A stretch of DNA of 64,000 nt, from assembly GCF_022429625.1 (NCBI RefSeq), contig NZ_CP092483.1:4017501-4081500 (forward strand), written 5' to 3'. This DNA comes from Devosia lacusdianchii. GTDB taxonomy: Bacteria > Pseudomonadota > Alphaproteobacteria > Rhizobiales > Devosiaceae. The notes beneath the pieces are model-generated. The model was not told where the DNA came from and searched no databases. It was given only the letters and a program-made list of their open reading frames with translations. Positions within the stretch are counted from its first letter, which is position 1. Every line of letters starts with the position of its first letter. Positions 51,786 through 63,977 of the stretch are shown here, piece by piece. The position numbers were made by a program, and so were the translations under genes.

Positions 51786-52910
51786 ATGGCCGATGACCTG
51801 ACAACGCCGCTGACCGGCCGCAAGCGCAAGCCTGGCGCCAGGCTGCAATTGCCGATCGCGCGCATCCTGTTTGGCCTCCTGGCGCTGATCGGCATCGGCT
51901 TCGTGCTACGCTTGGTGCTCGTCGATGATCCCAATGGGGGACGCCCCACCGAGGAAGTGGCGATCACCTCGACCCGCAATGCCAATGAAGTGGCTAACGC
52001 GGTGGCGAGCGGCCCCGTCACCATCACGGCCGACCCCCAGCAATACCCCGCTGACGGCTCGGTAACCGCAGTGGAAACCGGCACCACCGGCGCCGATTCC
52101 ATTACCGGCCTGCCCAACGTCTACGGGGCGCTGCCCGATCTCAGCGAAGAGACCTCCGACGGCCCGATCCCCCGTATTTCGGCCACCGGCCTGACGCCGT
52201 TCTCCGCCTATGCCCGCCCGGCCCAGAGCGACGTTGCCAGCGGCCGCCCGATGGTCGCCATCGTCGTCACCGGCCTCGGTATCAACGAACAGGGCACGCT
52301 CGAAGCCATCGACCAATTGCCCGACCAGACCACGCTGGCCTTCGCGCCCTACGGCAAGACGCTCTCGACCACTGTGGCTGCTGCCCGCGCTGCCGGCCAC
52401 GAAGTACTGCTCGAAGTGCCGCTCGAACCCTTCGACTACCCGCAAAACGATCCCGGTCCCCAGACCCTGCTGACCGGCGAACCGCCGCGCGCCAATCTCG
52501 ACAAGCTGTTCTGGCTCTTGGCGCGCTTCGGCGGCTATGCCGGAGTCATCAACAATATGGGCGCCCGCTTCACGGCTTCGGCCGCCGATTTCTCCCCCAT
52601 GATGGAGGAGCTGGGCGCACGCGGCCTCGGCTATCTCGATGACGGCTCGTCCAATCGCTCCCTGGCGCCCCAGCTCGCTGCCGGCAACAAGGTGCCCTTC
52701 TCTCGTGCCGATCTGATGATCGACGCCAATCCGTCCCGCCAATCCATTCTGTCAGCGCTTGCCAGCCTTGAAGCCAAGGCGGTGGAGAATGGCCAGGCAA
52801 TTGGTATCATAAGCGCTCTGCCCATATCGATCGCTGCCGTCACCGAATGGTCGCGCGAGCTCGAGGCCAAGGGCATTGTGCTGGTGCCAGCCAGCGCCCT
52901 GATGAAATAG
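51786..52910 (+). CDS. Divergent polysaccharide deacetylase family protein (YibQ-like)
   Basis: This 374-residue protein has a cytoplasmic basic start, one membrane helix (ARILFGLLALIGIGFVLRLVLV), a 100-residue linker and a C-terminal divergent polysaccharide deacetylase domain (about 150-374; PMVAIVVTGLGINEQGTLEAIDQLPDQTTLAFAPYG, EVLLEVPLEPFDYPQNDPGPQTLL). The family is linked to envelope and division genes, and its activity is unproven. The NodB-type metal motifs are not obvious. It sits between ctpA and rppH, the normal order in this bacterial group. Confidence 0.9.
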   Translation: MADDLTTPLTGRKRKPGARLQLPIARILFGLLALIGIGFVLRLVLVDDPNGGRPTEEVAITSTRNANEVANAVASGPVTITADPQQYPADGSVTAVETGTTGADSITGLPNVYGALPDLSEETSDGPIPRISATGLTPFSAYARPAQSDVASGRPMVAIVVTGLGINEQGTLEAIDQLPDQTTLAFAPYGKTLSTTVAAARAAGHEVLLEVPLEPFDYPQNDPGPQTLLTGEPPRANLDKLFWLLARFGGYAGVINNMGARFTASAADFSPMMEELGARGLGYLDDGSSNRSLAPQLAAGNKVPFSRADLMIDANPSRQSILSALASLEAKAVENGQAIGIISALPISIAAVTEWSRELEAKGIVLVPASALMK

Positions 52911-52918
52911 AGTTTCCC

Positions 52919-53458
52919 ATGTCTACTGATCGTCCCAGCCGCGAATCCCTGCCCTATCGTGATTGCGTGGGCATTGCCGTGTTCAATGCCGAGGGCAATG
53001 TCTTCATCGGCCGTCGCAAGCCCGACAACGACAGCGAAGACCGCTCGGAAGTCGAAGCACCCTGGCAGATGCCGCAAGGCGGCATCGACAAGGGCGAGGA
53101 CCCGCTGCGCGCTGCCTTGCGCGAACTGCAGGAAGAAACCAGCATCGTCACGGTGAGTCTGCTCGCCGAAGCGCCCGAGTGGATTTATTACGACCTGCCC
53201 GACGAAGCCCTGGGCATTGCCCTCAAGGGCAGGTATCGCGGCCAGCGCCAGCGCTGGTTCGCCTTCGCCTTCACTGGCAGGGATAGCGAGATCGACGTGC
53301 TGTCGCCAGGCGGCGGCAAATTTCCCGCCGAGTTCGACGCCTGGCGCTGGGAGCGGCTGACCCGCACGCCAGCATTGATCGTGCCGTTCAAGAAGGACGC
53401 CTATGACAAGGTCGTCGACGCCTTCGCCGATATCCCGCAGCGCTTCACCCACGTCTGA
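52919..53458 (+). CDS. rppH: RNA pyrophosphohydrolase
   Basis: This 179-residue Nudix hydrolase removes pyrophosphate from 5'-triphosphate RNA to start mRNA decay. The Nudix box is complete (G54, E60, R68, E69, E72, E73 in GGIDKGEDPLRAALRELQEE), and RGQRQRWFAFAFTG and FDAWRWERL mark the RppH branch. ATG 52919 starts nine bases after the deacetylase stop. It is followed one base later by the racemase gene. Confidence 0.95.
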   Translation: MSTDRPSRESLPYRDCVGIAVFNAEGNVFIGRRKPDNDSEDRSEVEAPWQMPQGGIDKGEDPLRAALRELQEETSIVTVSLLAEAPEWIYYDLPDEALGIALKGRYRGQRQRWFAFAFTGRDSEIDVLSPGGGKFPAEFDAWRWERLTRTPALIVPFKKDAYDKVVDAFADIPQRFTHV

Positions 53459-53459
53459 A

Positions 53460-54146
53460 ATGAAGACCATCGGCCTCATTGGCGGCATGAGCTGGGAGTC
53501 GACCGCCCACTATTACCGCGTCATCAATCAGGAAACCGCCGCCCGCTTGGGCGGGCTACATTCCGCACCGCTGATCGTCCACTCGGTGGATTTCGCCCCG
53601 ATCGCAGCGATGCAATCGGCCGGCGACTGGGACGGCGCCGGGAGTGAGCTGGCAGCCATAGCCAAAGGACTGGAACAGGCTGGGGCCGAAGTGATCGGGC
53701 TTGCCACCAACACGATGCATATCGTCGCCGATCAGATCATCGCCGCGACATCAGTGCCCTTCGTCCACATCGCCGATCCGACCAGCCAGGCGCTGCTCGA
53801 TGACGGCTTCGAGACGGTGGGGCTGCTGGGCACCCGCTTCACCATGGAAATGAGCTTCTACCGCGACCGGCTGGCCGAGCGCGGCCTGACCGCGCTCATC
53901 CCCGAGGTCGACCGCACCAATCTCAATGGCATCATCTATGACGAGTTGTGTCGGGGTATCGTGCGGGAGGAGTCACGCCGCATCTACATGACCGCGATCG
54001 ACCGCCTGGCCGCGCGCGGCGCCGAGGCCGTGATTTTGGGATGCACCGAAATCACCATGCTGATCGACGATTCCGTAAGCCCGCTGCCGGTCTACGATAC
54101 GACCGACCTGCACGCCAAATCACTGGTCACGGCTGCCCTGGCCTAG
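53460..54146 (+). CDS. Aspartate/glutamate racemase family protein (YgeA-like)
   Basis: This 228-residue protein has the Asp/Glu racemase fold ([22 protein letters not shown]). The two catalytic positions are T83 (LATNTMH) and C195 (LGCTEITML), so one of the usual cysteines is a threonine. The same Thr/Cys pair occurs in E. coli YgeA, which acts preferentially on L-Asp/L-Glu as a racemase with low activity. D-amino acid supply for the wall or amino-acid turnover is plausible. It overlaps the end of a convergent chemoreceptor gene by four bases. Confidence 0.9.
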   Translation: MKTIGLIGGMSWESTAHYYRVINQETAARLGGLHSAPLIVHSVDFAPIAAMQSAGDWDGAGSELAAIAKGLEQAGAEVIGLATNTMHIVADQIIAATSVPFVHIADPTSQALLDDGFETVGLLGTRFTMEMSFYRDRLAERGLTALIPEVDRTNLNGIIYDELCRGIVREESRRIYMTAIDRLAARGAEAVILGCTEITMLIDDSVSPLPVYDTTDLHAKSLVTAALA

Positions 54147-56014
54147 GCGACCCGCCGCTTGCGCTCGCTCATCGCGGGGGCATCGATGGTGAAGATCGAG
54201 ACGATCTGGTCGAGCTCGCTGGCTCGCGCCTCGGTCTGCTCGATCGCCGCATTGGTTTCTTCCACGAGAGCGGCGTTGTGCTGGGTCATCTCGTCCATGG
54301 TGCGCACGGCAATATTGACTTCGTCGATGGCGTGGGCCTGATCGCGGCTGGCCCGCGCTATGCCCTCGAGCACATCCGTATTCTCACGCACGGCCTCGCG
54401 TACACCCGATAGCCGTTCTGAAGCTTCGGCAACCAGCCGCGAGCCGGCAGCGACTTCTTGGACCGAGCGGTCGATAAGCTGCTTGATCTCCGACGACGCT
54501 CCCGCGGCCGATTGAGCCAGGCGCCGTACTTCCACGGCCACCACCGCAAACCCCTTGCCGGCATCGCCGGCTCGGGCCGCCTCGACCGAGGCATTGAGCG
54601 CCAGCAGATTGGTCTGGAACGCGATGTCGTCGATGAGCCCGATAATGTTGGAGATCTTGGCCGACGATTCGGTAATCCGTTCCATCGCCTCGGTGGCCCG
54701 GCTCATCACTGCGCCGCCCTCCTCCGCCGATAGCCGCACGGCTTCCGCCTTGGTGCTGGCGGCCGATGCGTTGGCGGCATTGCGCTCGACGGTCTGCGCC
54801 AGTTGCTCGACCGCAGCCGAGGTTTCCTCGATCGTTGCCGCCTGCCGGGTGGTGCGCTCACTGAGATCGTTGGCGCCGCTCAGAATTTCGCCGGTCGCGG
54901 TCTTCAGCGAGCGCGACGTGTGCCGGATCTGTGCCACCACCTGCGTCAGCTGCTCGCTGACCTTGTTGGTGCTGTCCTTGAGGGCGCCGAAGGCGCCACG
55001 ATAGTCGCCTGTCATCCGCACCGTCAGATCGGTATCGGCCAAGGCGGCCAGCACCTGGCCGGTTTCGCTGAGCCCGGCATCGACCGTGGCGACAAGATTG
55101 TTGACGCTGGCGGCCAGTGCGTTGAGTTCATCATCGGGAAAATCAGCGCCGACACGCTGGCCGAAATCGCCGGCGACAGCGGCATCGACCACGGCACCGA
55201 AAGCCGCCCGCAACGACGTCATCATGGCGCTGCGATCCTGACTGGCTCGCGCCAGTCTTGCCGTCTCGCTGGCATTCATCTCACCCATGCGGACGCCATT
55301 GTCGCGGAACACGGCGACAGCTCGGGCCATCTCGCCCAGCTCATCGCCTCGGCGCGTACCATCGACGCTCTCGACCGAAGCCGGGTCGTCGGCAATGCGG
55401 CTGGCAACCCGCACCAGCCCCAGCAGCGGACCGGTGACGCTGCCACGGATGAACACATAAAGCGCAACGGTCATCACAGCGATCACGGCAATGCCCGCCA
55501 GCGCTGCGGTAATCAGCGTCTGGCTTTGCCGGGCCAGGCTATCGCTCATGTCCCAGGCAAAGGCGGCCGTACCCACCACGGCCAGTTCCGGACCAAAACG
55601 CGCCGGCACCGCGACGTAGGCGATGGCGCCTTCCGACTGGCTCTCGACCACACCGCTTGCGGCCGAGCGCGCCGCTACCGCCGCCAGCGCATCGGCATTA
55701 TCGCCGGCTTCCGCCGTGGTGGCGATCAGTTCCGATTGCAGATTGTAGCTGGCGCCGGCGGCGAATTGCTGGCCTAACGATTCCTTGAGGCCCTCATAGG
55801 CGGCCAGCACCGCATCGGCCTTGCCGAACCGGATGCCGCCGGCAAGCTGGGCCGTACCCGCCACCGACACAGTGATATTGGCCCGCTCCAGCTCGGCCCG
55901 CAGCAGAGCCGCATTCTGCGTCGCGCCCACATAGCTGATGGCGGCCGTTCCGATGATCAGCGCCAGCAGCACGATGCCGACGATCTTTTGCGTGAGGGAC
56001 AGCTTGAGGGCCAT
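54143..56014 (-). CDS. Methyl-accepting chemotaxis protein (receptor 1)
   Basis: This 623-residue receptor has two membrane helices (about 10-30 and 165-190) enclosing a roughly 130-residue periplasmic sensor domain. A HAMP region follows (about 190-245, then a second HAMP-like stretch up to about 350). The cytoplasmic signalling domain has the hairpin tip [44 protein letters not shown]. It lacks a CheR-docking pentapeptide at the C-terminus. It is downstream of the orphan Cache-domain gene on the same strand, with 55 bases between them. Confidence 0.95.
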   Translation of the reverse strand: MALKLSLTQKIVGIVLLALIIGTAAISYVGATQNAALLRAELERANITVSVAGTAQLAGGIRFGKADAVLAAYEGLKESLGQQFAAGASYNLQSELIATTAEAGDNADALAAVAARSAASGVVESQSEGAIAYVAVPARFGPELAVVGTAAFAWDMSDSLARQSQTLITAALAGIAVIAVMTVALYVFIRGSVTGPLLGLVRVASRIADDPASVESVDGTRRGDELGEMARAVAVFRDNGVRMGEMNASETARLARASQDRSAMMTSLRAAFGAVVDAAVAGDFGQRVGADFPDDELNALAASVNNLVATVDAGLSETGQVLAALADTDLTVRMTGDYRGAFGALKDSTNKVSEQLTQVVAQIRHTSRSLKTATGEILSGANDLSERTTRQAATIEETSAAVEQLAQTVERNAANASAASTKAEAVRLSAEEGGAVMSRATEAMERITESSAKISNIIGLIDDIAFQTNLLALNASVEAARAGDAGKGFAVVAVEVRRLAQSAAGASSEIKQLIDRSVQEVAAGSRLVAEASERLSGVREAVRENTDVLEGIARASRDQAHAIDEVNIAVRTMDEMTQHNAALVEETNAAIEQTEARASELDQIVSIFTIDAPAMSERKRRVA

Positions 56015-56069
56015 GGTCGGTGATCTCTAATTCAGTGGAGGGGCGGCCGCCGAAACGGCCACCCAGGGT

Positions 56070-56666
56070 TCAAAGCATCGAGACGTCGACGCCAACGGTA
56101 ATGGCGCCGATCAGTGCGCCGGTCGCCGGATCGGTGACCGGCACCGAAACCTGGCTCTGGAAGATCTGCGTGCTTTCGTCCTGTTCGATCTCCCCGAGAT
56201 GAACGGCGCCGGCGCCGACCCCATAGCTCTGGGTGAACTTGTCCTCGTCGCCCTGCCAATAATCCGAGGTCAGCGTGCTCTGGGCCACGTTGAGGCCCTT
56301 GGCATCCATGGCGAATATCTCGGTAAATTTGCCCGCGCTCGCTTCCTGGATGCCCGCGAGATATTGCGAGGCTGCATTGCCGAGCGTGGCATCGATCAGC
56401 GGCTTGCTGGCAGCGCCGACCTCGGCGCGCCATTGCGCGTCCAGTGCATCGATCTTGGCCTGATCATAGCTTCCCGTCGTGCCGTTCTGCGCCACGATAG
56501 CGGCCACCAATGCCGGATCGGCGGCGAAAGCGGCGATCTTGCCCTTGGCGAGCTCGGTCAGCGGCGCGGTAAACTCGTCCTGCGCCACCGTAGTGGCGGC
56601 ATAGGCGATCCCCGTTGCGAAAGTCAGAGCGACCAGGCTTGTGCGGATGCGGGATAGGTGGGGCAT
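56070..56666 (-). CDS. Secreted Cache (PDC)-domain protein
   Basis: This 198-residue protein has a signal peptide (TSLVALTFATGIAYAATTVAQ) and a single Cache-type sensor fold: long helix in residues 30-105, then FTEIFAMDAKGLNVAQSTLTSDYWQGDEDKF and SVPVTDPATGALIGAITVGVDV. Cache domains bind small ligands and normally sit in chemoreceptors or kinases; here there is no membrane or signalling part, so it is a soluble periplasmic sensor. It lies between two chemoreceptor genes on the same strand and may modulate receptor 1. ATG 56666 starts the signal peptide. Confidence 0.85.
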   Translation of the reverse strand: MPHLSRIRTSLVALTFATGIAYAATTVAQDEFTAPLTELAKGKIAAFAADPALVAAIVAQNGTTGSYDQAKIDALDAQWRAEVGAASKPLIDATLGNAASQYLAGIQEASAGKFTEIFAMDAKGLNVAQSTLTSDYWQGDEDKFTQSYGVGAGAVHLGEIEQDESTQIFQSQVSVPVTDPATGALIGAITVGVDVSML

Positions 56667-56771
56667 TTGGGTACTCCTCGACCCGGTTTGTCCGGGCATT
56701 GTCAGAAAGCATGGCGTGTTGTCGTAAACAGTCGATGAAAACATTCTTGCGAGGAACATATCCATTCGATT

Positions 56772-58679
56772 CTACGCTGCGTGCCGCGCCTGCGCATCCG
56801 AGCCAAGCTTGAACACCGCGACGATCCGGTCGAGATCGGTTGCCTGCGCCTCGGTCTGCTCGATTGCGGCATTGGTCTCCTCGACTAGAGCCGCATTGTG
56901 CTGTGTCATCTCGTCCATGGTGCGGACCGCGACATTGACCTCGTCGATCGCCGAAGCCTGCTCGCGGCTGGAGCGGGCTATGGCATCGAGCGCGTGATGG
57001 TTCTCGATCACCGATTTGAGCATGTCGGCCAGCTTCTCGGCCGCCTGCGACACCAATCGGGACCCACCGGCCACCTCGCCGACGCTCTGCTCGATCAATG
57101 CCTTGATGTCAGCCGAGGCACTGGCGGCCGATTGCGCCAGCCGTCGCACCTCCACCGCCACCACCGCGAAACCCTTGCCGGCATCGCCTGCCCGCGCCGC
57201 CTCGACCGACGCGTTAAGGGCCAGCAAATTGGTCTGGAAGGCGATATCGTCGATCAGGCCGATAATGTTGGAAATCTTCGACGAGGATTCGGTGATGCGC
57301 TCCATGGCGTCGGTGGCCTTGTTCATCACCGCCCCGCCCTCCTCGGCGGTCTGCGACACGCCGGCGGCCAAACGACTGGCAGCCTCGGCGCGCCCCGCGC
57401 TTTCGCTCACCGTGGAGGCCAGTTGCTCCATGGCCGCGGAGGTTTCCTCGATCGTCGCCGCCTGCCGCGTGGTGCGCTCGCTGAGATCATTGGCGCCCGC
57501 TAGGATTTCTCCGGTCGCCGTCTTGAGCGCAGCCGATGTATGGCGCAACTGGCCGACAATTTCGCTCAGGCGCTCCGCCACCGCGTTGGTGTCGGTCTTG
57601 AGCTGGCCAAAAGCGCCGCGATAGTCGCCCCGTACGCGCTGATCGAGTTCGGCCCGCGCCAAGGCCCCCAGGACCCCGCTGGTCTCGGTCAGACCGTTGT
57701 CGACGACGCTGACGAGATCGTTGACCGCCCCGGCCACCTCGCGCAGTTCGCCATCATCGAAGCCGGTATCGACCCGCCGGGAGAAGTCGCCGGCCGCCGC
57801 GGCGCCCACCACAGCGGCGAGGCTACGATTAAGCTGGGCGGACTGTTCGACGCGCCGCGCCGTCTGCTCGGCCGTGGCATTCGCATTGGCGGCCAGCTCG
57901 GCCCGGTTGCGCAGCGCATCGCGGAACACACCCAGCGTCGAGGCCATTTCCGCCATTTCATTGACCGGTTGCTGCTCCGGCACGGCGACGTCGAGTTGGC
58001 CCTCGGCCAATCCCTGCATGCTCGATGTCATCGCGGTCATGGGCTTGACGATAAAGCGGCGGCTGAGCAGCAGCATGGCCCCGGCCAGAGCCACGATCAC
58101 CGCCAGGCCGGCAAGGCTGGCGAGCCGCGACATCATTGCCGCCGAGCTCGACTGCGCGTTGTTGCGCACATTGCCCGCCTCGATCGTGTCGGAGACCCCT
58201 TCCATGGCGTCCTCGAGAATACCGAAGCTGGTTTCGAAATCCGGCAGCGCCGCCTTCGCCGCATCCACCTGCCCGGACGCGGCCTGCTCCACGATGGCGC
58301 CTGCGGACGCGATATAGGCTTGCAGCGGTTCGGCTACGCCATCCAGCGCCGCCCGGATATCGGACGGGAGCGCCAGCGCATTCTGGGCCTCGATGGCGCC
58401 AGCAAAGCTGTCGCCGTATTCGATGATTTCGGCGCTCGTCTCTTCCGCCATCGCCGCGTCACCGATGGTCGCCGCATAGAGCGAGCGATAGACGACACCG
58501 CGCATCGCGTCATGCATCATGTCCGCGAACATCTGCTCGCGCATCGAGCTCATCAATGTCGTCGATTCGTCGCGCGCTGCCTCGAAGGTGCGCCCGACGA
58601 GGAAACTCGACCCGATCAGAAATGAACCCGTTAGCAGAACCGTGCAGCAGACGCCGGCAACAATGGTTCCAAAGCGCAT
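56772..58679 (-). CDS. Methyl-accepting chemotaxis protein (receptor 2)
   Basis: This 635-residue receptor has helices at about 5-25 and 190-212, a 160-residue helical periplasmic domain (four-helix-bundle type: DESTTLMSSMREQMFADMMHDAMRG), a HAMP (FIVKPMTAMTSSMQGLAEGQLDVAVP) and the signalling domain. Its hairpin tip is the same as in receptor 1. There is no C-terminal pentapeptide. The ligand is unknown. It is separated from the Cache-domain gene downstream by 105 bases that hold no clear terminator. Confidence 0.95.
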   Translation of the reverse strand: MRFGTIVAGVCCTVLLTGSFLIGSSFLVGRTFEAARDESTTLMSSMREQMFADMMHDAMRGVVYRSLYAATIGDAAMAEETSAEIIEYGDSFAGAIEAQNALALPSDIRAALDGVAEPLQAYIASAGAIVEQAASGQVDAAKAALPDFETSFGILEDAMEGVSDTIEAGNVRNNAQSSSAAMMSRLASLAGLAVIVALAGAMLLLSRRFIVKPMTAMTSSMQGLAEGQLDVAVPEQQPVNEMAEMASTLGVFRDALRNRAELAANANATAEQTARRVEQSAQLNRSLAAVVGAAAAGDFSRRVDTGFDDGELREVAGAVNDLVSVVDNGLTETSGVLGALARAELDQRVRGDYRGAFGQLKTDTNAVAERLSEIVGQLRHTSAALKTATGEILAGANDLSERTTRQAATIEETSAAMEQLASTVSESAGRAEAASRLAAGVSQTAEEGGAVMNKATDAMERITESSSKISNIIGLIDDIAFQTNLLALNASVEAARAGDAGKGFAVVAVEVRRLAQSAASASADIKALIEQSVGEVAGGSRLVSQAAEKLADMLKSVIENHHALDAIARSSREQASAIDEVNVAVRTMDEMTQHNAALVEETNAAIEQTEAQATDLDRIVAVFKLGSDAQARHAA

Positions 58680-58751
58680 GTCGAATACTCCGCATCATCT
58701 ACGGATATTCCAACACATCATGCTTAACGAATCGTCAGAAGCCCTCGAATG

Positions 58752-60908
58752 CTAAGCGACACGTTGTATCGGCGTGGTAAGCATCTGAGGCTCCAGAGTA
58801 AATATTGCCACGACGCGGTCCAATTCGCTGGCTTGCGCTTCAGTCTGCTCAATCGCGGCATTGGTCTCTTCCACCAGCGCGGCATTGTGCTGGGTCATCT
58901 CGTCAAGGGTGCGCACCGCCACCGACATCTCGTCGATCGACGCCGCCTGCTCGCGGCTGGCATGAGCGATACCATCCACGAGAGAACTATTCTCATGCGC
59001 GGCCGCCAGCATCTCGGCTAGGCGCGCCGAAGCATCCGAGACCAGCTTGCTGCCCGTCCGGACCTCATCGGCTGATTGCTCCACCAGCGCCTTGACGTCG
59101 GACGACGCGCTGGCGGCGGACTGGGCCAACCGGCGCACTTCGACCGCCACCACGGCAAAGCCCTTGCCGGCATCGCCGGCGCGCGCCGCCTCCACCGAGG
59201 CGTTGAGGGCCAGAAGATTGGTCTGGAAGGCGATATCGTCGATCATGCCGATGATGTTGGAGATCTTCGATGAGCTGGCAGTGATGCGCTCCATGGCATC
59301 ATTGGCCTGGTCCATCACCGCACCGCTTTCGGCGGCGGCCCGCGACACGGCCTGCGCCTTGCCGGCGGCGTCCTGTGCCATCTTGGCATTGCCGGCCACG
59401 GTTCCGGCCAGTTCGCCCATGGCCGATGTCGTTTCCTCGATAGTCGCTGCCTGTCGGTTGGTGCGCTCGGAAAGATCGTTGGCGCCGGAGAGGATTTCGC
59501 CGGTCGCCGCCTTGATGGCGCGAGAGCTGGTCTGCAACTGGCTCACCACGTCGGCAAAGCGCTCCACCGTGCCATTGAGGGCCTGCCGCAAGTCCTCGAA
59601 TTCCGGCTGGAAGACGGTATCGATCGTTGAGCTCAAGTCGCCCTCGGCCAGCTTGGCGAGTCCAGCGCCAATGGCGGCGACCGCTTGCTTGCGGGCGGTC
59701 ACATCGGTGGCGAACTGCACGATCTTGTAGGGTGCACCGTCGAGACCCAGGATTGGACTGAATGTGCTCTGGATCCAGATTTCGCGGCCATCGCTGGCCC
59801 TCCGACGATACTCGCCGCTCTTGAACTGACCTTCGGCCAATTCGAGCCAGAACTGACGATAGCCAGGCGAGGACGGATCGACGTCAAACAGGAACTGCGC
59901 ATTGGGGCGCCCTTTGACCTCGGCTAGGCGGACGCCCATCAGTGCCAGGAAATTCTCGTTGGCAGTGATCACCTCGCCGGTGAGGCTGAACTCGACGACC
60001 ATTTGCGAACGCGAGATCGCGTCGAGCTGGCCCGTATGGTCGGCAGCGGCTACCAAATGCCGGCCGGTTTCTTCCCCCAGTTCGGCCACACGTTGCGCGC
60101 TGGCGCGGAACACTTCCACCGCGCGCGCCATGGCGCCGATCTCGTTGCGCCGTCCGACATAGGGCACTTCGGCATCCAGCTTCCCTTCCGCGACGGCGCT
60201 CATGACATTGGACAGGCGCGGAATAGGCTGGGTCAACAGGCGCGAGAGCAGCAGCGCCATAATGCCGATCACGAGCAGGGCTGCGCCACCGACCACGACC
60301 AGCATGACGAGGTTGTGCCCCACCACTGCTTCGATGGGCGCTCGCGCGACCGCGATCAGCAGAGCGCCGATCACCGTGCCGTCGGCCATGGCGATCGGCT
60401 GATAGAGCGTGAAGTAGTCGACGCCATTGATGGTCTCTTCCGCATGCACCGCCTGGTTGGCTGTCACGGCGTCGAAGAGCGGCGTACCGGCAAGGATAGG
60501 CGTATCGAGCATCCGCTCACCATCGGCTTTCAGCAGGCTCGACGTGCCGACATTGAAGTCGGGACCCACTTCGGCGTCAAAGACATAGATCGCAGCATTC
60601 TGCCCGGCCACGCGGGCAATGGTGTCGATCACATCGTGGGTGCGAAAGCGCGGCATGGATCGCATGGTCAGCCCCGCGACACTCCCCGCCTCATCCGAGA
60701 TCACTTCGAGGCTTGGCAGGTTGACCTGCAGGATGGCCGCGCTGATCCGCGTGGCGCTGGCTATTTCCTTGGCCGCGTTCGTGCTGGCCGTATTGGAGAG
60801 GCTGATGAAGAGGCCCAGCAGGACCGCGCCGATAGCGATGGCGATCGAGCAGACAGCCATCGCAGCGATGGCGGTGGTCAAGCGAATATTGCCGAGAATC
60901 GAGCCCAT
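58752..60908 (-). CDS. Methyl-accepting chemotaxis protein with PAS domain (receptor 3)
   Basis: This 718-residue receptor has an N-terminal helix (ATG 60908 start; [28 protein letters not shown]) and a periplasmic sCache-like domain (about 45-190; [31 protein letters not shown]). A second helix ([22 protein letters not shown]), a HAMP and a PAS domain (about 290-400; [24 protein letters not shown], then [17 protein letters not shown]) follow, before the signalling domain. Two sensing modules suggest integration of an external ligand and an internal redox or small-molecule cue. GGGGA lies just before the chosen start. Confidence 0.95.
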   Translation of the reverse strand: MGSILGNIRLTTAIAAMAVCSIAIAIGAVLLGLFISLSNTASTNAAKEIASATRISAAILQVNLPSLEVISDEAGSVAGLTMRSMPRFRTHDVIDTIARVAGQNAAIYVFDAEVGPDFNVGTSSLLKADGERMLDTPILAGTPLFDAVTANQAVHAEETINGVDYFTLYQPIAMADGTVIGALLIAVARAPIEAVVGHNLVMLVVVGGAALLVIGIMALLLSRLLTQPIPRLSNVMSAVAEGKLDAEVPYVGRRNEIGAMARAVEVFRASAQRVAELGEETGRHLVAAADHTGQLDAISRSQMVVEFSLTGEVITANENFLALMGVRLAEVKGRPNAQFLFDVDPSSPGYRQFWLELAEGQFKSGEYRRRASDGREIWIQSTFSPILGLDGAPYKIVQFATDVTARKQAVAAIGAGLAKLAEGDLSSTIDTVFQPEFEDLRQALNGTVERFADVVSQLQTSSRAIKAATGEILSGANDLSERTNRQAATIEETTSAMGELAGTVAGNAKMAQDAAGKAQAVSRAAAESGAVMDQANDAMERITASSSKISNIIGMIDDIAFQTNLLALNASVEAARAGDAGKGFAVVAVEVRRLAQSAASASSDVKALVEQSADEVRTGSKLVSDASARLAEMLAAAHENSSLVDGIAHASREQAASIDEMSVAVRTLDEMTQHNAALVEETNAAIEQTEAQASELDRVVAIFTLEPQMLTTPIQRVA

Positions 60909-61071
60909 TCCTGTCCCCAAAATCCCCACGTCTTTTCTGGACGCGGCCAGCCTCACCCGGCGAGAGACTGGGACGATTTCATTAAGCTTCGGTTGATGGG
61001 TGGCGCAGTTGATAAGCAGATCGGATCATTGCCTACCGCTTAGGCAAATAGAGCCCTTGATTGCACATAAC

Positions 61072-61110
61072 AAAATGCCCGCGGACCACTGATCCGCGGG
61101 CACAAAAAAA
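61072..61110 (-). terminator. Terminator of the atp operon
   Basis: On the minus strand a 10-bp perfect stem TGCCCGCGGA/TCCGCGGGCA (61076-61085 with 61093-61102) is followed by TTTT and preceded by a T-run of seven. It lies 25 bases after the atpC stop codon. A second small hairpin lies at 61029-61047. Confidence 0.85.
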
Positions 61111-61126
61111 CATTGAAAGACGTCGC

Positions 61127-61552
61127 TTAGTGGACGTGGCCACCATTGATCTGACCGGCCTCGATGGCCAGGTTCAGCAAAGCGCTGACGATTTCCTGCG
61201 CATAAGACTTGTCTTCGGGCGTCGCTGCCGCCGCCAGCTCGGCTTCCGCAGCCTTGATCTGTGCCGACAGGTCGGCGTGATCGAATTCGGCAAATGGGGC
61301 CGACTGCTCCGCGAGAATGGTCAGACCCTCGGGCGATACGTCAGCGAACCCGCCCTTGACGAAGAAGATTTCGTCGCGGCCGCCAAGGCCGTTCACGGTG
61401 ATGAAACCGGGGCGCAGCGTCGTCATGAATGGCGCATGGTCATCCATGACGGTGAAATAGCCTTCAGTGCCCGGCACGGTGACCGAGCGCACGACTTCCG
61501 ACAGCACCAGCCGCTCGGGCGACACGATCTCGATCTTGAGGCCTTCAGCCAT
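61127..61552 (-). CDS. atpC: ATP synthase F1 epsilon subunit
   Basis: This 141-residue subunit couples rotation of the central stalk to catalysis and can inhibit ATP hydrolysis. It has the N-terminal beta-barrel (LKIEIVSPERLVLSEVVRSVTVPGTEGYFTVMDDHAPFMTTLRPG; VKGGFADVSPEGLTILAEQS) and a short C-terminal helical part (residues about 95-135). It lies 58 bases after atpD and ends the operon, with a strong terminator following. Confidence 0.96.
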   Translation of the reverse strand: MAEGLKIEIVSPERLVLSEVVRSVTVPGTEGYFTVMDDHAPFMTTLRPGFITVNGLGGRDEIFFVKGGFADVSPEGLTILAEQSAPFAEFDHADLSAQIKAAEAELAAAATPEDKSYAQEIVSALLNLAIEAGQINGGHVH

Positions 61553-61610
61553 TTTTTTGGTCCCTTAGCGGAGGATGGGGCTCGCCGCGTACGACAAGCC
61601 CGATAGCCAA

Positions 61611-63065
<1,455 letters not shown>

Positions 63066-63953
63066 TTAGAGCGCTTCCGCGCCCGAAATGATTTCGATGA
63101 GTTCTTTGGTGATTTGGGCCTGGCGCTGGCGGTTATAGCTCAGCTGCAGCTGACCGATCATTTCGCCGGCGTTCCGGGTCGCATTGTCCATCGCGGACAT
63201 CTGCGCACCATAGAACGAGGCGCTGTTTTCCAGCAGGGCCCGAAGCACCTGGACCGCAATATTGCGCGGCAGCAGGTCTTCCACGATTGCTTCTTCGCTC
63301 GGCTCGTATTCGTAAGGCACAGCCGATGCTTCGGCGGCGCCTTCGCCTTCCGGCTTTTCCAGCTTGGCTGGGATCAACTGCTGTGCCGTCGGCACCTGGC
63401 TGATCACCGAACCGAACTTGGCGAAGAACAGCGTCGCCACGTCGAATTCGCCCGCGTTGAACATGGCCAGCACCTTGTCCGCCACCAGCTGGGCCTGGGT
63501 AAACCCGACCTGCTTGATATCGCGGAAATTGAAGGTGTCGACGATTAACTGCGGATACTGGCGCTTGAGGATGTCGTTGCCCTTGCGGCCAACGGTCAAA
63601 ATCTTGACCGTCTTGCCCTGGCTGATCAGCTTGGCAGCGTGCTCACGAGCGAGGCGTGCGATGGACGAGTTGAAGCCACCGGCCAGGCCACGTTCGCCGG
63701 TTGCGACGACCAGCAGATGCACTTGGTCCTTGCCCGTGCCGCCCAGCAGTACGGGAGCATTTTCCTGACCATCATAGACCGCACCAAGAGCCGCGAGCAC
63801 CTTGCCCATGCGCTCGGCATAGGGACGGGCCGCCTCGGCTGCTTCCTGGGCACGGCGGAGCTTTGCCGCCGCAACCATCTGCATGGCCTTGGTGATCTTC
63901 TGGGTCGACTTGACCGAGTCGATGCGGTTCTTGAGGTCCTTTAGCGACGGCAT
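63066..63953 (-). CDS. atpG: ATP synthase F1 gamma subunit
   Basis: This 295-residue protein is the rotating central shaft. N-terminal [40 protein letters not shown] and C-terminal [39 protein letters not shown] form the coiled coil that turns inside the alpha3-beta3 ring; the centre is a Rossmann-like globular domain. It lies 24 bases after the atpA stop. Confidence 0.98.
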   Translation of the reverse strand: MPSLKDLKNRIDSVKSTQKITKAMQMVAAAKLRRAQEAAEAARPYAERMGKVLAALGAVYDGQENAPVLLGGTGKDQVHLLVVATGERGLAGGFNSSIARLAREHAAKLISQGKTVKILTVGRKGNDILKRQYPQLIVDTFNFRDIKQVGFTQAQLVADKVLAMFNAGEFDVATLFFAKFGSVISQVPTAQQLIPAKLEKPEGEGAAEASAVPYEYEPSEEAIVEDLLPRNIAVQVLRALLENSASFYGAQMSAMDNATRNAGEMIGQLQLSYNRQRQAQITKELIEIISGAEAL

Positions 63954-63977
63954 GAGTTCGTCGTCTCCTTCAAGCCC

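Noticed and set aside
61029..61047. Second hairpin after atpC as a separate terminator
   Set aside because: Only 7 bp and without a T-run in the minus direction; the stronger stem at 61076-61102 already explains termination.
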